Shown one piece after another: positions 55,029 to 63,743 of a stretch of DNA of 64,000 nt. This DNA comes from Solirubrobacter taibaiensis. GTDB lineage: Bacteria > Actinomycetota > Thermoleophilia > Solirubrobacterales > Solirubrobacteraceae. The stretch spans positions 1 to 64,000 of the forward strand of contig JAPDDQ010000031.1 of the NCBI GenBank assembly GCA_027587225.1, in the 5' to 3' direction. Each line of letters opens with the position of its first letter. The stretch's first letter is position 1. A model generated the notes under the pieces. The model worked only from the letters and a program-made list of their open reading frames with translations. It made no database searches and had not been told where the DNA came from. Both the position numbers and the translations under genes were made by a program.

Positions 55029-57101
55029 TCAGAGGAGCTCGGCGATCAGCGCGGCCGCGCGCGCCGCTCCACCCGTCTCCACCTCCAGGTAGTCGACGTC
55101 ACGCCCGATCTCCGCCGCGATCGCGTCGGCGATCTCCTCCGGCCCGTCGGTCTCGAAGTCCATGAACCGGCCCGCGCCGTAGCGCTCGAGTCGGTGGCGG
55201 ACGTGGAAGTTCTGCTCGAAGTGGTGGCGCAGCGGGAACGCGAGGAACGGGCGCTGGTTGGCGGTCAGCTCCATCGCGGTCGTCAACCCGCCCTGCACGA
55301 CGGCGAGGTCGCAGGCCGCGAGGTGCTGGTAGAGGTCGTGGACGTAGGCGCGGACCTCCAGGCCCGGGTGCTGCGGGAGCGAGGCGGGGTCGATGCGCGG
55401 GCCGGCCACGACGATCATCCGCAGGTTCGGGACCCGCGCCCGGGCCAGTGGGTAGGCGGCGATCACGCGCCGCAGCAACGCCGCGCCGACGCCAGAGCCG
55501 CCGACAGTGACGACACACACCTGCTCGCCCGGCCGGTAGCCGAGCCGCGCGCGTAGCCGCTCGCGGTCCTCGACGGGCGCGAAGCCCGTCACGTAGCCCG
55601 GGAAGTCGAAGTGGCGCTCGGTCCAGTCGCGGATGGCCGGGAGGTCGTTCCCGAACGTGTCGGGCACGACGTCGTCCGGGTCGCCGACGAACAGCGACCG
55701 GTCCCGCAACCCCGGGTGGCGATCGATATGCGACAGCATCTCGGCGTTGTAGTCGGTGGTGAGGTGGGCCTCGCCATTCATGGGCAGCCAGCCGACGAAG
55801 TCCGTCAGCCACACGTACGGCGCGCGCTTGAGGTTCGGGTTCTCGTGCAGGAAGTAGTCCAGCTCCCAGGCCTCGTCCCCGATCCACAGGTCGTAGTCCT
55901 GCGCCTCCACGACGTCGTCGAAGACCATGAAGTTCGCGACGAGGATCTCGTCCATCCGGCGCCAGGCCTGGAAGCAGTGCAGGTCGTGCTCGGCCGACTC
56001 GGACTCCATGTGCGCGGACTCGTTGGCGAGGTACCGGCTGGCGGGATGGATGCGCTCGCCCTCGGCCTCGAGCACGCGGGTGACCGGGTCCTGGGCGAGC
56101 CAGTCGATGTCGAGGTCCGGGTGCAGCCGGCGCAGCTCCTGGGCGATCGCGACGTCGCGCCGCGCGTGGCCGAGGCCGATCGGGGAGGAGACGAACAGCG
56201 CGCGGCGGCGCCGGGAGCGACGACGCTCCGGCCGTGTGCCGCCGGCGAACTCGTACAGGAGCCGGTTCACCTCGACCGGCTTGCGCGCCTGCGGGCCGTG
56301 GCCGGAGCCGGGCATCGTCACCAGGCGACCGCCGGTGGCCTCCGCCAGCGCCGCGCCCTGGGCGTGTGGGCGGATCAGGTCCCGGTCGCCGTGTATCACC
56401 AGCACCGGGCACTGCACGCGGGCGATCGTGTCCTCGAAGGACTCGAGCCGGCACAGCGACAGGGCCGACATCGTGTCCGCGAGCGTCTCCGGGTCGGTCT
56501 CCAGCGCCCAGCGCACGCAGTCCTCGATCTGCTTGGTCGAGTGCGGGTCGTTGAACATCTGGGCGAAGAAGAACTCCAGGAAGCCGCGGTAGTCCTCGCG
56601 CCAGTAGTGGCGGTTGTACATCGCCCACGGGTCCGACGCGCCCCGCAGGTCCTCCTCGAAGCGGTCGCAGATCGCCCGCTCCGGGTGCGGCGGCGCGAGC
56701 GGCACGGCGGGCCCGATGTAGGCCACGCCGCGCACGCGCTCGGGGTGGTTCGCGGCCAGCAGCGTCGCCCACAGCGCGCCGCACGACAGGCCGGCCAAGA
56801 AGGCCGCGTCGGTCTGCGTGGCGTCCAGGACCGCGAGCGCGTCGGCCGCGAACTCCGCCTCGGTGTAGGCGGGGATGCCTTTTGGGCGATCCGACTTGCC
56901 GTTCCCGCGCCCGTCGAACGTGATCACCCGGAAATGCCGCGCGAGGTAGGCGATCTGGGCCTTCCACATGCGCGAGTGGATGATCGACCACGTCGGGAGC
57001 AGCAGGATCGTGTCCTTGGCGTCCCCGTAGACCTCGTAGAAGAGCCGCACGCCGTCACGCGTCGCGTACCCCTCGTGGTCGGGGTACCGCGCTCGGCTCA
57101 C
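55029..57101 (-). CDS. fusion of alpha/beta hydrolase and GT-B glycosyltransferase
   Basis: A 690-residue two-domain protein. Residues 1-285 are an alpha/beta hydrolase: nucleophile elbow GLSCG (104-108, Ser106), HGDRDLIRP with the acid, and the His in MPGSGHGPQ. An RRRSRRRR linker (about 293-300) follows. Residues 301-690 resemble MGT/MurG-like GT-B transferases: ALFVSSPIGLGHARRDVAIA at the start, VVTVGGSGVG and RMIVVAGPRID in the middle, and AACDLAVVQGGLTTAMELTA with HHFEQNFHVRHRLE near the nucleotide site. It overlaps the methyltransferase stop (ATGA). Such a fusion suggests sugar transfer to, and ester hydrolysis of, a small hydrophobic product. Substrate unknown. Confidence 0.83.
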   Translation of the reverse strand: MSRARYPDHEGYATRDGVRLFYEVYGDAKDTILLLPTWSIIHSRMWKAQIAYLARHFRVITFDGRGNGKSDRPKGIPAYTEAEFAADALAVLDATQTDAAFLAGLSCGALWATLLAANHPERVRGVAYIGPAVPLAPPHPERAICDRFEEDLRGASDPWAMYNRHYWREDYRGFLEFFFAQMFNDPHSTKQIEDCVRWALETDPETLADTMSALSLCRLESFEDTIARVQCPVLVIHGDRDLIRPHAQGAALAEATGGRLVTMPGSGHGPQARKPVEVNRLLYEFAGGTRPERRRSRRRRALFVSSPIGLGHARRDVAIAQELRRLHPDLDIDWLAQDPVTRVLEAEGERIHPASRYLANESAHMESESAEHDLHCFQAWRRMDEILVANFMVFDDVVEAQDYDLWIGDEAWELDYFLHENPNLKRAPYVWLTDFVGWLPMNGEAHLTTDYNAEMLSHIDRHPGLRDRSLFVGDPDDVVPDTFGNDLPAIRDWTERHFDFPGYVTGFAPVEDRERLRARLGYRPGEQVCVVTVGGSGVGAALLRRVIAAYPLARARVPNLRMIVVAGPRIDPASLPQHPGLEVRAYVHDLYQHLAACDLAVVQGGLTTAMELTANQRPFLAFPLRHHFEQNFHVRHRLERYGAGRFMDFETDGPEEIADAIAAEIGRDVDYLEVETGGAARAAALIAELL

Positions 57102-58144
57102 GGGCGCACCTCGAGCACGAGGTTGAACGGCGTCTCGGCCACGCGGGTCATCCGCGTGAAGCCGGCGGCGGTGACGACGTCGCGCAGGCGCGCCTCTCCC
57201 GCCTGGGCGCCGAGCGCGAGGCCGACCTCCTGCGAGAGCGACGCGGGCGTGCAGACGAGCGTGGAGACGGCGTAGTAGACGCGGCCGACCGGGTTCAGGT
57301 TCTCCTCCACCGTGTCCCCGGCGAAGGGCTCCACGAGCAGCCAGGTGCCGTCGTCGGCGAGCGCTTCGCGGATGTGGCGCGCGGCGCTCACCGGGTCGCC
57401 CATGTCATGCAGGCAGTCGAAGGTGGTGACGAGGTCGTAGCCCTTGCCGGGGAAGTCCTGCGCGGACGCGACCTCGAACCAGGCGCGCTGGTCGGCCTTC
57501 TGGGTGGCGGCGGCGATCGACTCGCCGTGGTAGTCGAAGCCGCGGAAGTCGGACGCGGGGTAGGCGTCGGCCATGATCAGCGTGGAGGCGCCGTGGCCGC
57601 AGCCGACGTCGGCGACGCGCGCGCCGAGGCGCAGCTTGTCCTCGACGCCGTCCAGCGCGGGAATCCACGACTGCGTCAGGTTGTGCTGGTAGCCGGGGCG
57701 GAAGAACCGCTCGCAGCCTTCGAACAGGTCGTGGCTGTGCTGGTGCCAGCCGACGCCCGCGCCGCTCTTGAAGGCCTCGGCGATCTTCGGCTCGTCCCGG
57801 ACGGCGGCGGTCATCAGCTGGAACGCGCCGGGCAGGAACGCGGGGCTGTTCTCGTCGGCGAGCGCCATGGCGTGCTCGGCGGGGAGCGTGTAGCGGCCGT
57901 CCGCGTAGGTGACGTAGCCGCCCGCGGCCTGGGCGTTGAGCCACTCGCGCACGTAGCGCTCGTTGGTCTGCGTGCGGTCCGCGAGCTCGCGCGGGGTGAG
58001 CGCGCCCGCGCCGGCCATCGCCTTGTAGAGGCCGAGGCGGTCGCCGATCACCACGAGCGCGGCGTTCAGCGTGGCGCCGAGCTCGGAGACGGCGTTCATC
58101 ACGAACGCGTTGACCTTGGCCTCGTCGATCGTCTGTGTGGACAT
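57098..58144 (-). CDS. SAM-dependent methyltransferase with winged-helix N-terminus
   Basis: A 348-residue class I methyltransferase. Residues 15-95 form a winged helix-like dimerisation domain (DRLGLYKAMAGAGALTPREL, TNERYVREWLNAQAAGGYVT), the SAM loop is VADVGCGHGAST (about 173-184), then FRGFDYHGESI and TFDCLHDMGDPVSAARHIRE. It resembles the Rv2258c group and polyketide O-methyltransferases. ATG at 58144 is chosen because the domain begins there and TAGCGT lies 7 nt upstream; the longer frame runs into the repeat element. It is transcribed with the hydrolase-glycosyltransferase gene. Confidence 0.86.
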   Translation of the reverse strand: MSTQTIDEAKVNAFVMNAVSELGATLNAALVVIGDRLGLYKAMAGAGALTPRELADRTQTNERYVREWLNAQAAGGYVTYADGRYTLPAEHAMALADENSPAFLPGAFQLMTAAVRDEPKIAEAFKSGAGVGWHQHSHDLFEGCERFFRPGYQHNLTQSWIPALDGVEDKLRLGARVADVGCGHGASTLIMADAYPASDFRGFDYHGESIAAATQKADQRAWFEVASAQDFPGKGYDLVTTFDCLHDMGDPVSAARHIREALADDGTWLLVEPFAGDTVEENLNPVGRVYYAVSTLVCTPASLSQEVGLALGAQAGEARLRDVVTAAGFTRMTRVAETPFNLVLEVRP

Positions 58145-58151
58145 GGTGGCG

Positions 58152-58157
58152 ACGCTA
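58152..58157 (-). promoter_or_regulatory. -10 box TAGCGT of the methyltransferase gene
   Basis: On the minus strand TAGCGT ends 7 nt before the ATG at 58144, again the leaderless spacing. It starts the two-gene methyltransferase / hydrolase-glycosyltransferase transcript. Confidence 0.5.
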
Positions 58158-58204
58158 AGTCGGGGCGTCGGGCGCTCGCATCGGGAGGGGGTCCTGATGG
58201 GGCC

Positions 58205-58356
58205 CGCTGAAGCATTCCGACACCCCTGCTGCGGCACATCCGCGGCACCTCGTGCCACCCACGACGCTCACGTGCCAGAGGCACGCCACGCTTGTCGCGG
58301 GCGGCCCGAGGCACTGGCGGCTGCACCACATCAGGTGCATCGCCCATGCTTCAGCG
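58205..58356. repeat. dispersed palindromic element, copy 2 (152 bp)
   Basis: Bounded by a perfect 11-bp inverted repeat CGCTGAAGCAT / ATGCTTCAGCG. Compared with copy 1 the third base changed T to C and its partner A to G, keeping the pair. In the inner stem CCTCGTG/CACGACG one C-G pair became T-A. TGCACC/GGTGCA forms a further hairpin. The right arm supplies the TGA stop of the LuxR-type gene. One inserted base relative to copy 1 shifts any reading frame, so it is not coding. Confidence 0.85.
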
Positions 58357-60966
58357 AACCCCAAGTGCTTGTGCGAGGGCGGTGCGCGAGTCGATCGCGA
58401 GCTTGCGGTAGACGCTCTGCAGGTGGTGGTCGACGGTCTTGGGGGAGAGGAAGAGCTTGCCGGCGGTCTCGCGGATCGTGTGGCCCTCGGCGACGACGAG
58501 CGCGACCTGGAGCTCGCGCGGGGTGAGGGCGTCGAGCGTGAGCGGGTCGCGTCTTCTCGCCGTCTCCCCGCTGGCCTGCAGCTCGCGGCGGGCGCGCTCG
58601 GCCCAGGGGGCGGCGCCGAGCGCGTCGAACGTGGCGATGGCGGTGCGGAGCGGTTCGCGCGCCTGCGTGCGCTGTCGTGCGCGGCGGAGCGCCTCGCCCT
58701 GGGCGAGCAGGGTGCGGGCGGTCTCGAACCGGTCGGGGGTGCGGGCGTGCAGGTCCAGGGCGCGCTCGTACTCGCCCTGCGCGCGGGCGAGACGCGCGAG
58801 GGACCAGGGCTGGCCTTTGGCGATGGCCGCCTCGGCGAAGGCCTCGAGCGGCGTGTCCGGGTCGATCGAGGCGAGATCGGGCACGGGGGACACGTCGGGG
58901 TCCGCGATCCCGCGCTCGGCGAGCAGGTGCTGTTTGGCGCGCAGGTGCTGGGTCGCTTGCTCCAGGTTCCCGCGGCCCAGCTCCAGCTCGGCCAGCGCGT
59001 CGAGGGCCCACAGCTCGAAGAAGGCGAGCCCGAGCTGCTGCGCGAGCTGGAGCGCCTCCGCGGCGTGGGCGGTCTCACGGCCCTGGCGGGCTTGGACGCA
59101 CGCGAGGCCGGCCAGCCCGGCGCACAGGCTCGTGGCCTGCCCGGTCTCTCGCGCGAGCCGGATCGCTTCCTCGTAGAGCGCGACCGCCACGTGCGGCCGG
59201 TCCGACGTGGCCGCGTCGCGCCCGGCGAGCCAGAGCGGAAACGGCAGCGCGCCGACGGCGCCCTGGTGGCGGGCGGTGTCGATCGCCCGCTGGATGAGCA
59301 CTCGGCCGCGTTCGGCCTCCCTGAGCCACAGCGCGCCGATCGCGGCGGACGCGAGCAGGGTCGGGTCGGTGGCGAGGGCCGGCTCGGCGTCGAGGATGGC
59401 GGTCGCCTCGCGCAGCGGCGGCGCTCCGTCCTCGCCCGAGTAGATGAGGGCCATGCCGAGCGCGAGCGTCGCCCGGACGCGTGCGCGGGGTGGGGAGGCG
59501 GGGGTGAGCGTGGCCTGCGCGCGGCGGGCGGCGTCGAGCATCCGGGCCGGGTCCGCCGCAAACCCGGACGCGTCGGTGGCCTCGGCGAGCATCTCCACGG
59601 CCTGCTCCGGCGCGGCGTGGCGCGCTGCTTCGACGAGGATGTCGTGCGCGGCCCGGACGTTCCCGCCGCGGAGCGCCGCGTGCCCGCGCAGCTGGTCGAT
59701 CTCGACGCGCAGGACCGGGTCCTCGCACAGCGCGCGGGCCTCGGCGAGGCGCTCGTCCGCGCGCTCGGCGTGCCCGGCGAGCCACGCCGCCTCGGCCGCT
59801 TGGAAGAGCCGCCGCGCCCGGGCGGGCGGGTCCGCCGTGAGCCGCGCCGCCCGCTCGAGCGAACTCGCCGCCGCCGTATACGCCCCGCGCTCGCGCGCCC
59901 GCAGCCCCGCACGTTCGAGCTCGTGGGCCACCTCCGCGTCGGGCCCGAGCGTCGCCGCCGCCCGGTGCCACGCCCGCCGATCGGCATCCGGCTCGACGTG
60001 CGCGAGCGCCGCGTGCGCGGCCCGCCGCTCGTCCGGCGCCACGCAGCGATACGCCGCCGCCCGCGCAAGGGGATGGCAGAACGTGAGCTGGTCGAGCGCG
60101 AGGGTGACGAGCCCCGCCGCCTCCGCGGCGGCGAGTGGAGTGAGATCCCCGGCCGCAGCGGCGATCACGCCCAATCCTCCCTCCTCGTCCGCGGCGGCGA
60201 TCGCCAACACCGACCGGGTGGGATGCGGGAGGGCGCTGACTCGGGCGGCGAACGCCGCCTCCAGACTCGTGCGTCCCGGCACGGCGGGCTCCAGCGGCAA
60301 CTCTCCCGCCGTCGCCGCCAACTCGACGAGGGCGAGCGGGTTGCCGAGGGTGGCGTCGAACGCGCGGTCGGCGGCGCCCGGGGGGAGCGGGCGGCCCGCG
60401 TGACGTTCGAGCAGCAGCGCCGCGGTGGCGCGGTCCAGACCCGGGAGCGCGAGCTCGGGCAGGTCCAGCGGACCGCCGCGGCTGGCGAGCACGATCGCCA
60501 GCGCGTCGGCGAGCAGCCGGCGGGCGGCGAACAGGATCGCGGCGAGCGAGGACTCGTCGATCCACTGGGCGTCGTCGATCACGACCAGCACGGGACTGTG
60601 CTCCGCGCACGCGGTGAGCAGCGTCAACGTGGCGGCGCCGATCAGGAACCGGTCGCCGCCGGCGCCCGTCGCGAGCCCCAGCGCCGCGCGCAGCGCGTCG
60701 GCCTGCGGCACGGGCAGCTCGTCGATCCGTCCCAGAACGGGCCGCAGCAGCGTCAACAGGCCCGCGAACGGGATCTCGGACTCGGACTCCACGCCCGCGG
60801 CCCGCAGGACGGTCATCCCGGAGGCCTGCGCCACGGCGTACTCGAGCAGGGCGGTCTTGCCGATCCCCGCCTCGCCGGTGATCACGAGCGCCTCGCTGGT
60901 GCCGAGGCGGGCACTCGCGAGGAGCCGGTCGATCTGGGCCAGCTCCGCGCCGCGGCCGATCACCAT
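58351..60966 (-). CDS. large LuxR-type (LAL/MalT-like) ATPase regulator
   Basis: An 871-residue regulator. The N-terminal AAA/STAND ATPase has Walker A GEAGIGKT (31-38) and Walker B VLVVIDDAQWID (about 125-136). Residues 380-780 are Ala/Arg-rich helical repeats of TPR type. The C-terminal LuxR helix-turn-helix is LTPRELQVALVVAEGHTIRE, followed by LFLSPKTVDHHLQSVYRKL (about 810-860). Such regulators often activate adjacent biosynthetic genes; the methyltransferase and hydrolase-glycosyltransferase lie directly downstream on the same strand. A TAGGAT box lies 6 nt before the ATG. The stop codon lies in the repeat element. Confidence 0.9.
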   Translation of the reverse strand: MVIGRGAELAQIDRLLASARLGTSEALVITGEAGIGKTALLEYAVAQASGMTVLRAAGVESESEIPFAGLLTLLRPVLGRIDELPVPQADALRAALGLATGAGGDRFLIGAATLTLLTACAEHSPVLVVIDDAQWIDESSLAAILFAARRLLADALAIVLASRGGPLDLPELALPGLDRATAALLLERHAGRPLPPGAADRAFDATLGNPLALVELAATAGELPLEPAVPGRTSLEAAFAARVSALPHPTRSVLAIAAADEEGGLGVIAAAAGDLTPLAAAEAAGLVTLALDQLTFCHPLARAAAYRCVAPDERRAAHAALAHVEPDADRRAWHRAAATLGPDAEVAHELERAGLRARERGAYTAAASSLERAARLTADPPARARRLFQAAEAAWLAGHAERADERLAEARALCEDPVLRVEIDQLRGHAALRGGNVRAAHDILVEAARHAAPEQAVEMLAEATDASGFAADPARMLDAARRAQATLTPASPPRARVRATLALGMALIYSGEDGAPPLREATAILDAEPALATDPTLLASAAIGALWLREAERGRVLIQRAIDTARHQGAVGALPFPLWLAGRDAATSDRPHVAVALYEEAIRLARETGQATSLCAGLAGLACVQARQGRETAHAAEALQLAQQLGLAFFELWALDALAELELGRGNLEQATQHLRAKQHLLAERGIADPDVSPVPDLASIDPDTPLEAFAEAAIAKGQPWSLARLARAQGEYERALDLHARTPDRFETARTLLAQGEALRRARQRTQAREPLRTAIATFDALGAAPWAERARRELQASGETARRRDPLTLDALTPRELQVALVVAEGHTIRETAGKLFLSPKTVDHHLQSVYRKLAIDSRTALAQALGVR

Positions 60967-60972
60967 GCCGCG

Positions 60973-60978
60973 ATCCTA
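60973..60978 (-). promoter_or_regulatory. -10 box TAGGAT of the LuxR-type gene
   Basis: On the minus strand TAGGAT ends 6 nt before the ATG at 60966. The gap to the divergent priA start is only 46 nt. Confidence 0.5.
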
Positions 60979-61012
60979 CGGTCCGCCGCCCCTGCCACGC
61001 TAGATCACAACG

Positions 61013-63151
61013 ATGTTCGCCCGGGTCGAGCCCCTCACCACCACGCGCCGCCTGTCCGGGCCGTTCGACTACAAGGTGGACGGCCTGGCGCTCGTCAAGG
61101 GCTCGATCGTGCGGATCCCGTTCGGCCACCAGCAGCTGGACGGCGTGGTGGTGGCCACGACCGACGCGACCGACGTCCCCGAGGAGAAGCTGCAGGCGCC
61201 CACTTCCGTCCGCGACGACACGGTCCCCGAGGACCTGGTGGATCTGGCGCACTGGATCGCCGAGGAGTACTGCTCCACGCCGGCACGCGCCCTCGCCATC
61301 GTCACGCCCCCGCCCGGCAAGTCCAAGACCCACTTCTACGCGGAGCCCACGGGCGAGGAAGGCAAGCTCACCGCCAAGCAGCGCGAGCTTCTGGACCGCC
61401 TGCCCGGCCCGGCCGGCAAGGACCTCGCGGCGCTGCGCCGCCTCGAGGCCCGCGGGCTGGTCACGATCAGCGAACGCGCTGAGCGCCGCACGCCGCGCAC
61501 GAACGCCGTCGAGGACCGCGTCCACGACCTCACGCAGCCCCAGATCGACGCGCTCGCGGCCATCGACGCGGGCGGCAGCCACCTCCTGCACGGCGTGACC
61601 GGCTCGGGCAAGACCGAGGTCTATCTCCGCGCGGCGGAGGCGTGCCTGCAGCGTGGGGAGGGCGTGATCGTGCTCGTGCCCGAGATCGCGCTCACCCCGC
61701 AGACGGTCGCGCGCTTCCAGGCGCGTTTCGGGGACACGGTCGCGCTGCTGCACTCCGCGCTGTCGGAGGGCGAGCGCTACGACGAGTGGCGGCGCCTCAG
61801 GACCAACGAGGCCCGGATCGCGGTCGGTCCGCGCAGCGCCGTGTTCGCGCCCGTCGAGAACCTCGGCCTGATCGTCCTCGACGAGGAGCACGACGCCTCC
61901 TACAAGCAGGACGGCGACCCGCGCTACGACGCGCGCCACGTCGCCGCCTACCGCGCCTACCAGTCGGGTGCGCGACTCGTCGCCGGCTCCGCGACCCCGC
62001 GCCCGGAGACCGTCCACGCCATGCACCGCCTGCGGCTCCCCTCACGCGTGGAGACCAAGAAGCCGCTCGTGTTCCAGGACGATCCCGCGCCGCCCGGCGT
62101 GCACGTCGGCGGCGTCACGCCGCGGACGACGCTCACGCCCCGGCGCGCTGACGGTCTCCCGCCCGTCCGGATCCTGGACATGCGCGAGTCCCAGCACTCG
62201 CTGCACCCCGAGACACGGCGCGCGATCCTCGGCACGCGTAAGTCGATCGTGCTGCTCAACCGCCGTGGCTGGTCGAATTTCCTCAGCTGCAAGACGTGCG
62301 GGAAGGCGTGGGAGTGCCCGCGCTGCGACGTCGCGCTGGTCCTGCACCGCGCGCAGCACGAGATCGCCTGCCACCACTGCGGCCACAAGGAACGCGTCCC
62401 GAAGCGCTGCGACGCGTGCGGCTCACTCGCCGTCGCCCGCCACGGCGCCGGCACCGAACGGGTCGAGCACGAGCTCCGCGGCATGCTCGACGTCCCGATC
62501 TTCCGCCTGGACGCCGACACCACGCAGACCAAGGACGCCGTCCCCGAGTTGCTCGCGCGCTTTCACCAGGCGCCGACCGGCCTCCTGCTCGGCACCCAGA
62601 TGGTGGCCAAGGGCCATGACTTCCCGGACGTGACGCTCGGCGTGGTGCTCGACGCCGACAGCACGCTGCGCTTCCCGGACTTCCGCGCGGAGGAGCGCAC
62701 GTTCGCGCTGATCGCCCAGCTCGCGGGCCGCGCCGGGCGCGGGCCCAAGGGCGGCCGCGTGCTCGTGCAGACGCGCTCTCCCGACGCCCCCGCGATCGTC
62801 GCCGCCGCCAACCACGACAGCGATGGCTTCCTCAAAGAGGAGCTCGCGCGCCGCAAAGCGCACGAGTATCCGCCGTTCGCGGACCTGATCCGCGTCATCA
62901 CGAGCGCCACCGACCCCGAGCCCGCCCGGGTCGCCGCGGCCGCCATCGCCGAGCAGATCAAGGTGCCGGAGACGCAGCTGCTCGGCCCGGCGCCGCTGTT
63001 CCGGCTGCGCGACCGCGACCGCTTCCAGCTCGTGCTCAAGACCCACGAGCGCAGCGCCGCCATCCACGCCACAGGGCGCGCCGTGGAGGACGCCGCCCGG
63101 ACCAAGGCGTTCAAAGAGGTCAACTTCTCCGTGGACGTCGATCCTGTCTAA
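61013..63151 (+). CDS. priA: PriA, primosomal replication-restart helicase
   Basis: Restarts stalled forks. The 712 residues have the N-terminal DNA-binding domain (GPFDYKVDGLALVKGSIVRI), Walker A GVTGSGKTEVYL (about 195-206), DEEHD, GSATPRPET, zinc-binding cysteines CKTCGKAWECPRCD, then CHHCGHKERVPKRCDACGS (about 425-470) and QLAGRAGRGPKGGRVLVQTR. The helicase motifs are intact, whereas several actinobacterial PriA proteins have degenerate ATP sites. A weak TAGATC box lies 6 nt before the ATG. Start of the conserved priA-def-fmt block. Confidence 0.96.
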   Translation: MFARVEPLTTTRRLSGPFDYKVDGLALVKGSIVRIPFGHQQLDGVVVATTDATDVPEEKLQAPTSVRDDTVPEDLVDLAHWIAEEYCSTPARALAIVTPPPGKSKTHFYAEPTGEEGKLTAKQRELLDRLPGPAGKDLAALRRLEARGLVTISERAERRTPRTNAVEDRVHDLTQPQIDALAAIDAGGSHLLHGVTGSGKTEVYLRAAEACLQRGEGVIVLVPEIALTPQTVARFQARFGDTVALLHSALSEGERYDEWRRLRTNEARIAVGPRSAVFAPVENLGLIVLDEEHDASYKQDGDPRYDARHVAAYRAYQSGARLVAGSATPRPETVHAMHRLRLPSRVETKKPLVFQDDPAPPGVHVGGVTPRTTLTPRRADGLPPVRILDMRESQHSLHPETRRAILGTRKSIVLLNRRGWSNFLSCKTCGKAWECPRCDVALVLHRAQHEIACHHCGHKERVPKRCDACGSLAVARHGAGTERVEHELRGMLDVPIFRLDADTTQTKDAVPELLARFHQAPTGLLLGTQMVAKGHDFPDVTLGVVLDADSTLRFPDFRAEERTFALIAQLAGRAGRGPKGGRVLVQTRSPDAPAIVAAANHDSDGFLKEELARRKAHEYPPFADLIRVITSATDPEPARVAAAAIAEQIKVPETQLLGPAPLFRLRDRDRFQLVLKTHERSAAIHATGRAVEDAARTKAFKEVNFSVDVDPV

Positions 63152-63154
63152 CAT
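63149..63154 (+). promoter_or_regulatory. -10 box TAACAT of def
   Basis: TAACAT overlaps the priA stop codon and ends 7 nt before the def ATG. Confidence 0.4.
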
Positions 63155-63161
63155 CGAGCCA

Positions 63162-63743
63162 ATGGCTGATGAGGCGCACGGAGAGGTTGTCGAGCCCGCC
63201 GAGGGGCTCGACCCCGAGACCCGCGCGCGTCGCGAAGCCGCGCTCAAGCACGTCCGCAAGTACGGCGACCCGGTGCTGCGCTCACGCGCGCTGGAGATCA
63301 ACCACTTCGACGCCGCGCTGCGCGAGGAGGTCCTCCGGATGGGCCGCCTGATGCACGACTCCTACGGGATCGGGCTCGCCGCCACCCAGGTCGGCAAGAT
63401 GCACCGCCTGCTCGTCTACCGCACCGAGCTCGAGGGCACCGTCGCCGCGCTCGTGAACCCCGTGCTGGAGTGGGCGAGCAAGGACAAGGAGACCTCAGAG
63501 GAGGGCTGCCTGAGCCTCCCGGGCGTGGGCGTGGACGTCGAACGGCCCGTGCACGTCCGCGTCTCCGCGCTCGACGAGTACGGCAAGCCGCTCCTCGTCG
63601 AGGCCTCCGGTCTGGAAGCGCGCGTCATCCAGCACGAGATGGACCACCTGGACGGCGTGCTGATCCTCGACCGCACCTCACGAGACCAGCGCAAGCAGGC
63701 CATGCGCACCCTCCGCGAGCAGCTCGAAACCGCACCCGCTTGA
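63162..63743 (+). CDS. def: peptide deformylase
   Basis: Removes the N-formyl group from new proteins. The 193 residues include the three metal-site motifs GIGLAATQVG (about 70-79), EGCLSLPG (about 111-118, ligand Cys) and HEMDHLDG (about 158-165, ligand His pair and catalytic Glu). The first 25 residues are an acidic, probably disordered extension (EPAEGLDPETRARREAA). Its stop overlaps the TTG start of fmt (TTGA). Confidence 0.96.
   Translation: MADEAHGEVVEPAEGLDPETRARREAALKHVRKYGDPVLRSRALEINHFDAALREEVLRMGRLMHDSYGIGLAATQVGKMHRLLVYRTELEGTVAALVNPVLEWASKDKETSEEGCLSLPGVGVDVERPVHVRVSALDEYGKPLLVEASGLEARVIQHEMDHLDGVLILDRTSRDQRKQAMRTLREQLETAPA

Noticed and set aside
58252..61482. A 1076-codon plus-strand open frame
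   Set aside because: It is the antisense shadow of the LuxR-type gene and the repeat element; its composition is that of GC-rich complementary codons and it overlaps priA in another frame.
59075..62026. A 983-codon minus-strand open frame across luxR and priA
   Set aside because: It spans two well supported genes in other frames and has low-complexity Arg/Gly/Ala composition.
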